Source: Discostella pseudostelligera (Eukaryota; Bacillariophyta; Thalassiosirophyceae; Thalassiosirales; Thalassiosiraceae). From it: a stretch of 59,493 nucleotides of DNA. The stretch spans positions 1 to 59,493 of the forward strand of contig JALLBK010000260.1 of NCBI GenBank assembly GCA_036940085.1. The letters are read 5' to 3'. Of this stretch, positions 53,278 to 59,493 are shown piece by piece. Within the stretch, counting starts at the first letter, position 1. Every line of letters begins with the position of its first letter. The notes beneath the pieces are model-generated. The model was not told the DNA's origin and made no database searches. It saw only the letters and a list, made by a program, of their open reading frames with translations. The position numbers and the translations under genes are program-made.

Positions 53278-54748
53278 ATGAAGTTCACATCCACCATCTC
53301 ACTCATGTTCGCCGCCGCTGGCCCTGTTGCCATGGCATTTGCTCCATCGACTCCCTTGATTGTTTCGTCGCCATCATCATCTAGCAGCTCGGTAAGTGCA
53401 TCATCGTGACAATGAAAAACTGGCGATTGAATTTATTGGTATATGTATTGGTAGAAGTCAGGTGATCTGTAGAGTGGCGGCGGCTACTGTACATGTGGTT
53501 GTTCACAAGATGCGTTTAATCAAAGCATCGAATGTACCAAGACAACCATGCAGGTGATCGACTGTGATTACTGTACAATAATAATTGGATCATCTTCTAT
53601 CCAATGTCTGTGATGTGATGACATGAACAACTCCGTTGTCGTCATTTCGACGCTACAATTTATATTGGACAAAATATGTTGTCTCTTCAATTCTGATCTC
53701 GTGTCTAAATGCATCTGATCCTCTCTCATTATACACACACTACTCACAGGCGGTGTATATGTCGGCAGATGGCGTCGTCCCCCTCCGAATTGGCACCCGT
53801 GGTTCCCCTCTTGCACTCGCTCAGGCCTACGAAACTCGTCGTCGACTCATCGCCAACTTCCCTGAACTGGAGGCCGAAGGTGCCATTGAAATCTGTGTCA
53901 TGAAAACACAGGGCGATATGATCCTTGACAAGTCGCTTATGGAATTGGGTGGCAAGGGTTTGTTCACAAAAGAGCTTGATACCGCTCTTTTGGGCAATGA
54001 GGTGGATATTTGTGTCCATTCGATGAAGGATGTACCCACCTACCTTCCCGCCGGTACCGTCTTGCCCTGCAATCTTCCTCGGGAGGAGACCAACGATGCC
54101 TTCATCACGGCCAATGGCGAAATCAAGAGGATTGCCGATTTGCCCGATGGGTCTGTGATCGGTACTGCCTCCTTACGTCGACAGGCACAACTCCTCTCCC
54201 AAAACCCCACACTCAAATGTGTGAATTTCCGTGGCAATGTCCAAACTCGTCTTCGTAAGCTCGACGATGGCGTCGTAGATGCCACCCTCTTGGCCATTGC
54301 TGGCTTGAAACGCATGGATATGCAGGATTGTGCCACGGCTGTATTAGATTGGGATGAGATGCTCCCCGCCGTGGCCCAGGGTGCCATTGGTATTCAGTGT
54401 CGTGACGATGACACCCGCAGTCTGAAGTACATTGATGCCCTGAATTGCATGGATACACATGTTTGTGTGAATTGCGAACGTGCCTTCCTTGGTGCGCTCG
54501 ATGGGAACTGTAAGACACCCATTGCTGGACAGGCGCGGATCATTGATGGAAAGATTGTGTTCAAGGGTTTGATTGCTATGCCGGATGGATCGGTGAAGTA
54601 TGAGACCGAGGCTACCGGTGCAATTGAAGATGCTGTGGAGATTGGAAGGAAGGCTGGTGAGGAATTAAAGGCACGGGCAGGAGAGAAGTTCTTCCAAATG
54701 ATGGTGGAGATGAGCCCGCAACAGGTTTTGGGACAGATTACCAAGTAA
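53278..54748 (+). CDS. HemC: Porphobilinogen deaminase (hydroxymethylbilane synthase), plastid, two exons
   Basis: Exons are 53278-53391 and 53750-54748, with a 358-nt GT-AG intron, the longest found here; 370 residues. Exon 1 is the presequence: the signal MKFTSTISLMFAAAGPVAMAF-APS with the textbook diatom F-A-P plastid motif. Exon 2 is the enzyme: RIGTRGSPLALAQA, GGKGLFTKELD, HSMKDVPTYLP, GTASLRRQAQL, NFRGNVQTRLRKLDDG and GNCKTPIAG, with Cys292 binding the dipyrromethane cofactor. It joins four porphobilinogens to hydroxymethylbilane in tetrapyrrole (chlorophyll, haem) synthesis. The intron placement exactly between presequence and enzyme fits gain of a targeting exon. Confidence 0.97.
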
Positions 54749-55935
54749 ATGATGAAACCGATTGAACAACAAAATCAATTGTCGATATCCCTCTCTCTCT
54801 GGAGTGCTTATTAGACCATAATATTTTAATATATTAGATCGTTTGTGTGCATAGGAGCGTAAATGAACTACTGTGTTTGCATCTACTCTCGTTGGTGACC
54901 ATTATATCTCCACACTCAAGTTCATACAGTGATTCGGCTCTTGCATGTCGGAGATACCACATTCCTCTTCATTGCTCACCAACAACAAGGACTTCACGCA
55001 AACAAATGCATCCCAGTGAAAGATGATGCTTTGATAATGCCCTAATGTTAATGAAACGACGTGATCTCATGCTTGCATTGATGAGTAATAGTTAGGAGTA
55101 CTTTGCATTTAGGAGAAATTGAGAGTGCCGCGTGGAGTCTTCATGACGACTCGACTCGATTGCACCCTCGAATCTGAAAACTGCCACGTGGAAGAATTTT
55201 TCTCTCCCGCCATATCTTTTATTTTTTGTCGCTGCGGTGGCACCTACCGTGGTGGCACAAAAGCAGACAACGCCGACACCATGACCATGGCAGCCAGCAG
55301 CCAATCTTTTAGGTGGACATAGTAACGCAACGACAAGCTTCAGGGTAATCTACATCCCATTCGCAAATGTGAGTGATACTTGACTTTTGTGCGCACACGA
55401 GAGATAATTCGGGTCTTCGGATTCAGCCGATGAAAGTGAACAATCAAGTTCATACTCATACCTACACCTACGGTTTGGACCGCCGCCAACTCCCGCACCA
55501 GCACCAGCCACTTCATGCGACGATGCCGATGCCCCGCTTCATTGATCCAATTGAAACATCATGCATATTTTGTGGCGTAATGTATCGGATGAAAATACTG
55601 AAGTTTGTATCACACGTCTGATTTCTTATAATTTCATGCATTTGGAATCGGATGTAGTGACATTCATCGTGTGGAAGGAGGCGGGCGGAGACATTCAAAT
55701 ACGAGTGGGAGTCTAAAAATTCATTATCAGTATGCATTGATGGGAACGAGAAGATACTATCGTCATCAACTTTTTTCAATAATAGCTGCTATATTCTCAC
55801 ATCTCCCACTTTGCATCGTCTGCCTAAACAACAGTTCTTGTCAGAAAAGCGGATATCGGATCTTTTATACAAAAACAATTCGACATCATCACTCTTCGAT
55901 TCTGCGCAACTTGACATACAACATCTTATCACACC
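54749..55935. other. 1.2-kb intergenic region
   Basis: Short open frames are visible (for example a 13-codon ATG frame at 55281), but none shows family features or good splice joins. A CCACGTGG at about 55187 followed by CTCCCGCCA at about 55204 resembles the promoter pairs seen elsewhere. An unseen short gene or non-coding RNA is possible but unsupported. Confidence 0.4.
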
Positions 55936-56199
55936 ATGTCGACATCTCAACAAAGTCAATCCTCACAATCTTCATCGTCGGAGCATGTCATCTCCAACAT
56001 CCTAAAACAAGGATCGGAACGAGGTGTCATGTATGTATCCGCTGGTTTAGTTATTGGTGGACTTGCTAGCATTGTTTTGGCACGAGGGGGAGGTGGAACA
56101 CGGAAGGCTATTACCGCATTTGGGACCGGGGTGGGAACGGGTGCGGCATGGACGCGATGCTCGATTGATATTGAGGAGGCTGTGAAGGATATGCAGTAA
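55936..56199 (+). CDS. MIC10: MICOS subunit MIC10
   Basis: 87 residues. A Ser/Gln-rich N-terminus is followed by two membrane segments bearing glycine-rich motifs, VSAGLVIGGLASIVLA and FGTGVGTGAAWTRC, the pattern by which MIC10 oligomerises to bend inner mitochondrial membranes at crista junctions. The size agrees with the family (about 75-100 residues). The start has a CACC context. No presequence is expected. Confidence 0.85.
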   Translation: MSTSQQSQSSQSSSSEHVISNILKQGSERGVMYVSAGLVIGGLASIVLARGGGGTRKAITAFGTGVGTGAAWTRCSIDIEEAVKDMQ

Positions 56200-56514
56200 A
56201 GGTCTCGTCGTCGTAATAACACCTAGCCAATTTGTTGTGGCTTTTACACTCGATGTTAATCATGATGTTATGCTGTGGATTTGATAATGGTCTGAGACAT
56301 CTAATATCACAACGCATTCATCAAACAACAAACATAAATATCCGTCGTGTTACGTTAGATGTCGCCCCTGCTTCGCTATTAACTCGATCAAATAATTCGT
56401 GCAATCGTAATTAGATATTTCCCCTCTCGTTTAGATTGTTATAATTATCTTTTTATTGGTTCCACAACATTGCCGTGATGTTTGTTGCTTGCACCTCTCG
56501 ACGGCAACATCACC
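56200..56514. other. Convergent 3' spacer
   Basis: AT-rich spacer between MIC10 (+) and the small two-TM gene (-). Nothing else is visible. Confidence 0.5.
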
Positions 56515-56757
56515 TTAATTATCTTTTCGAAATCGCAAGGGTTCATTTCCCGGTATATCAGTGTACGGATGAGGTCTCATCCAACCAAATGGTGGTACAA
56601 TTATAGCCAGCGCCAAAAATCCAACCACCACACCAATGTACAATTTCACCGTCGCCTCATCATTTCCGTAGAAGTACAATGCAAATGGTAAGACGAATAG
56701 TAAAAATGTGGCGAAATTTATCAGTAGTGACTTGATATCATGACCTGATGATTGCAT
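56515..56757 (-). CDS. Small two-TM protein, possibly VMA21-like
   Basis: 80 residues with two hydrophobic helices (LLINFATFLLFVLPFALYF and VKLYIGVVVGFLALAIIVPP), separated by a short polar loop, and a polar C-terminus (HPYTDIPGNEPLRFRKDN). The pattern and the LP..(L/Y)YF element of helix 1 recall VMA21, the ER assembly factor of the V-ATPase. The longer C-terminal tail is unlike it and the match is weak. A plain microprotein of unknown role remains equally possible. Confidence 0.5.
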   Translation of the reverse strand: MQSSGHDIKSLLINFATFLLFVLPFALYFYGNDEATVKLYIGVVVGFLALAIIVPPFGWMRPHPYTDIPGNEPLRFRKDN

Positions 56758-57650
56758 CGCATATTTATTTATGTATTTATTTCACATCATGTGGGCATGG
56801 ATTTTGCATGTGTTCGATTCGCAAGCATGACGTTGATGTCGGCGCAAAATGAAAATTAGTACCGATGAGGCAAACACCAATTAACAAATCATCTTTAAAA
56901 GATCAATCACGAAGCTCACCTTGGTGGTATTGCTTTGCCTTCTTTTCCGTCATATTGCTGTTGATATAAGAACAGATGACTCGTCTACTGTCCGGCAGCC
57001 ATGGCGGACTGAGCGGGGCGAGAGTTTGTGTCGTCATGGTCAAGGTAAAGAGACTCGCGATGACGTGTGCGCTAAACCGAGCTGCTAAACCCGAAGGTGT
57101 CGGCTGTCGTCTGGCCTTCAACCAAAGCAGGGTCAACTGGATGTCTACCACCACAGTATCTCCCATACTACACTCTATGTACTAGATACTTCTACATCAA
57201 ACATCAAGTTCTTGTTCTTGTTCTTGTTCCTCTGGTCACACATATCTACTACCATGATAATACAATTGAATGATGTTGGCAATCATAACAGCAGGTATAG
57301 CGCATCTTCAACAACAACTTCAAAATCAAGGCAGGAGGAGTAGTAGAAATCACATCACCACAAAGCTCTGCCATCTTCTTTACTGCCACAACAATCTGAG
57401 TACAATAGTCAGGAGTAGTACCTGCACAATTGGCTCACTTCTTGTTATGAGAATGTCAGAAGGGTGCAGCAAACCAACAAATGTTAATGTTAACCACCAG
57501 AAATTTAGGAGGACTGCTGGCATTGAGGAAGATTGGAGGAACACGGGGCTGTGCCATTTGGCATTTGTGGCCAGAAGCACAAGAATGCAATTAAAATCAA
57601 TTAATTTTCTTCTTCCTCTGATGAAAGTGCCCATCCTATGACACAAAATC
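56758..57650. other. Gene-poor region before the repeats
   Basis: Open frames of up to 123 codons occur on both strands (for example 57270-57641) but none has family features or a plausible start context. A small CTTGTT/CTTGTTC array lies near 57205-57232. No tRNA or coding gene is supported. Confidence 0.4.
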
Positions 57651-57696
57651 TAGTACTTGTTCTTGTGCACGCACCTGAGGGGCAATCATAGAGCCT

Positions 57697-57697
57697 N
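57697..57697. other. Single-N assembly gap
   Basis: Unlike the other two Ns in the window, its flanks are not duplicated. It is therefore a real gap or an uncalled base rather than an unmerged overlap. Confidence 0.8.
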
Positions 57698-57859
57698 AGT
57701 AGGACACGCTTATTTCACTACAACTACTATTTCCTGCAACAACTGATAAGGAAATATGATGTCTACTGTAAACCTTTCTTACTTTCTTGTCATGATCCTG
57801 GATAAAGATAAAGTACACTCCCCGTGCTGCAAGTTGTCAGAACTTGTAGGCTGCAGAGA

Positions 57860-58215
57860 TACTGATCCAAAAATCATTGCCATCTGAAAGAGCAAACTGC
57901 TGAGGGTGGCAGGTGGCAATGATCACCAGCCATTGTCATCTCAAAGAGCAAGCTTAATATAGAGGGTGCTAGGAAGTGGCAATGACCAGCAATCGCCATC
58001 ATAATCATAGAGCTAGCTGAAGAGGGCGGCGGCAATGACCAGCCATCATGTCATTGCCATCTCCAAGAGCAAGCTTTTAGAGGGTCCTGCTGGGAAGTGG
58101 CAATGGCAAATGGCATTGACCAGCAATGGCCATCAAGGATCTAGCTGATGGCTGGTGGAGGGGAGATGAGGGTGGCAATGACCAGTCATTGCCATGTCAA
58201 AGAACAACCTCAGAG
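57860..58215. repeat. Degenerate tandem repeat array 1 (hairpin unit)
   Basis: About five to six units of 50-70 nt share ATTGCCATC, AAGAGCAAGCT, GAGGGTG and GGCAATGACCAGCCAT. The core TGGCAATG-ACCAGC-CATTGCCA is an inverted repeat (8-bp arms, 6-nt loop). Non-coding. Confidence 0.8.
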
Positions 58216-58259
58216 GAGCAAAATCTGGTACACATGATCTTTCACATTACGCATAACCT

Positions 58260-58515
58260 GAATGAGGCACAACATAATCAACTGTTTCAAATTGAACAAG
58301 CACACTGTTATAAGTGATCATGAAATGCTTCAAAGTAATAGCAATCTTTTACAGTTTTGATCATGAAGTGTGACATTAACTGGTTCAATTTGAAGCAGTA
58401 ATTGTTATACAGTGTCTGCTGATTGTTACAAATTAACATTCAATATTATCTCCTATAGTTCCCTGTTTCAAGACTAGTTTCATTTGAAGAAGCAAACTGT
58501 TGCAAATGCTGTATG
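58260..58515. repeat. Second degenerate AT-rich repeat family
   Basis: Three diverged units share a CTG(T/G)TTCAA(A/T)TTGAA...AAGCA...CTGTTA string, at about 58273, 58378 and 58476. They lie between the two arrays of the hairpin repeat. Non-coding. Confidence 0.55.
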
Positions 58516-59000
58516 TCAATTTTACACATTTATCATTTCAACTGTTTCATCTATGAGCTAATGCCAGTTATTAAGTTGCTCCAGTGTTCACTAAATATTA
58601 ATTCAACACCCAACACTGTAGGTTTCCTCTTCCTGGGACTCTTCCGGGGGTTGCTCTCCTCCCTCACCTGTTTCCTTTTATTCCCCCCCTTCTTGGTCCT
58701 CTTGTTGCCTGCTGCTGCCTTGAAGACCCATCCTCCACTCTTTCACTCTCCTCATTCCCTGCCACCAGCACCACATTGTCTTGTCCATCTACATTATCTT
58801 GCTGTTCTACAATGTTATCATTACCAGCTTCACCCTCGACATCCGACATCCTCTCCTCCCTGATCTCCCACCAATTCTCCGTTATTTCCATGGTCACTCT
58901 CATCATCCCACCTTTTTCCAACCTTGCTCCACAATTGTTTAGTTTTGTCCCTACTCTCATATGCCAGACCAAAGTTCTCAGTATCAGACTCAAAGTACTC
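58516..59000. other. Spacer between repeat arrays
   Basis: A minus-strand open frame (58664-59008) is acidic and low in complexity at its end. It shows no domain I recognise. A relic of a mobile element is possible but not supported. Confidence 0.3.
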
Positions 59001-59009
59001 CCCAACAAA

Positions 59010-59440
59010 GTGGCAATGGCCAGTCATAGCATCCATCAAAGAGCTACCTGATAGAGGGTGACAATGACCAGCCATTGCCATCAAAGAGCTACCTGATAGA
59101 GCAGGGTGCTCGGAAGTGGCAATGAATGACCAGCCATTGCCATCAAAGAGCTAGCTGATAAGGGTGGCAGGTGGCAACTGACCAGCCATTGCCATCAAAC
59201 AGTAGGAAGTGGTAATGGCAATTACCAGCCACATTGCCAACAAAGAACTAGCTGATAGAGGGTGTGGCAATGGCCAGCCATTCTTGCCATCTCAGAGAGC
59301 AAGCTGGTAAGAGGGTGGCAACCTCACAAGACCTTTCCTTCTTGCCATCTCAGAAGAGGGCAAGCATAGAAGTCAAGGTGCTAGGAAGAAACAATCATGA
59401 CCAGCCATTGCCATCTGAAAGAGGTCATCTCAAAGAGACT
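59010..59440. repeat. Degenerate tandem repeat array 2 (hairpin unit)
   Basis: Seven or so units of the same family as array 1, here with CATCAAAGAGCTACCTGATAGAGGGTG and GGCAATGACCAGCCATTGCC. The array may run on past the window end. Confidence 0.8.
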
Positions 59441-59493
59441 AAGACTCACAATGCTCAAAGGAAATCCGATGAGAATAAAGGTGATGCAAGAGT

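Noticed and set aside
57270..57641. 123-codon plus-strand frame before the repeats
   Set aside because: No homology features, and comparable frames exist on the opposite strand.
58664..59008. Transposase-like relic
   Set aside because: The frame shows no catalytic motif or terminal repeats; acidic low-complexity composition only.
1..59493. tRNA, rRNA, CRISPR, self-splicing intron or viral genes
   Set aside because: I searched for T-loop-like strings, spaced direct repeats and polymerase or capsid motifs by eye and found none that held up. A covariance-model scan would be needed to exclude small RNAs.

Overview
The window looks like nuclear DNA of a diatom, most likely a centric one near Thalassiosirales. 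Three things support this. Several precursors carry a signal peptide followed by an A/S-F cleavage motif (MAF-A, SHAF, VHAF, VSAF, SSF), the diagnostic bipartite plastid presequence of diatoms. Genes are compact, with few short introns (mostly 79-112 nt). Families typical of diatoms occur: a diatom-type cyclin, a plastid/Chlamydia-type nucleotide transporter, DUF1995 and SAP-motif plastid proteins, and an RRL-containing acidic secreted repeat protein. No tRNA, rRNA, CRISPR array or intact transposon was recognised.

Layout. 0.5-4 kb: a fucosyltransferase-like type II membrane protein and RCL1. 5-11.6 kb: a coiled-coil protein, a GST-like protein, a CRAL-TRIO protein and a four-exon NTT nucleotide transporter. 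11.6-16.5 kb: a large IRE1 kinase/RNase with an unusual C-terminal CCCH zinc finger. 16.9-18.7 kb: a secretory serine carboxypeptidase. 18.9-20 kb: an acidic RRL-repeat secreted protein whose last repeats are cut off by a 7-nt frameshift. 20.5-27.3 kb: a 2,266-residue coiled-coil protein. 27.5-34.6 kb: PI31 proteasome regulator, cyclin, ELP3 and FCF1. 35-42.4 kb: a run of plastid-targeted unknowns around a polytopic membrane protein. 42.6-49.7 kb: two large, low-complexity diatom proteins. 50.1-54.7 kb: methionyl-tRNA synthetase and plastid porphobilinogen deaminase. 55.9-56.8 kb: MIC10 and a small two-TM protein. 57.6-59.5 kb: a non-coding repeat region made of hairpin-forming units.

I resolved fifteen introns by joining conserved protein sequence across splice sites. 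Thirteen are GT-AG and two are GC-AG. Several divergent or upstream spacers share a TGGCGGGAAA (E2F-like) element, often with ACACGTGG (G-box-like) elements, suggesting a shared promoter grammar. Two genes are interrupted only by an assembly artefact: a single N flanked by identical 72-nt copies. The genes do not form one pathway. Loose themes are ribosome and tRNA function (RCL1, FCF1, ELP3, MetRS), the secretory/ER system (IRE1, carboxypeptidase, acidic secreted protein, fucosyltransferase-like) and plastid function (HemC, DUF1995 and others).
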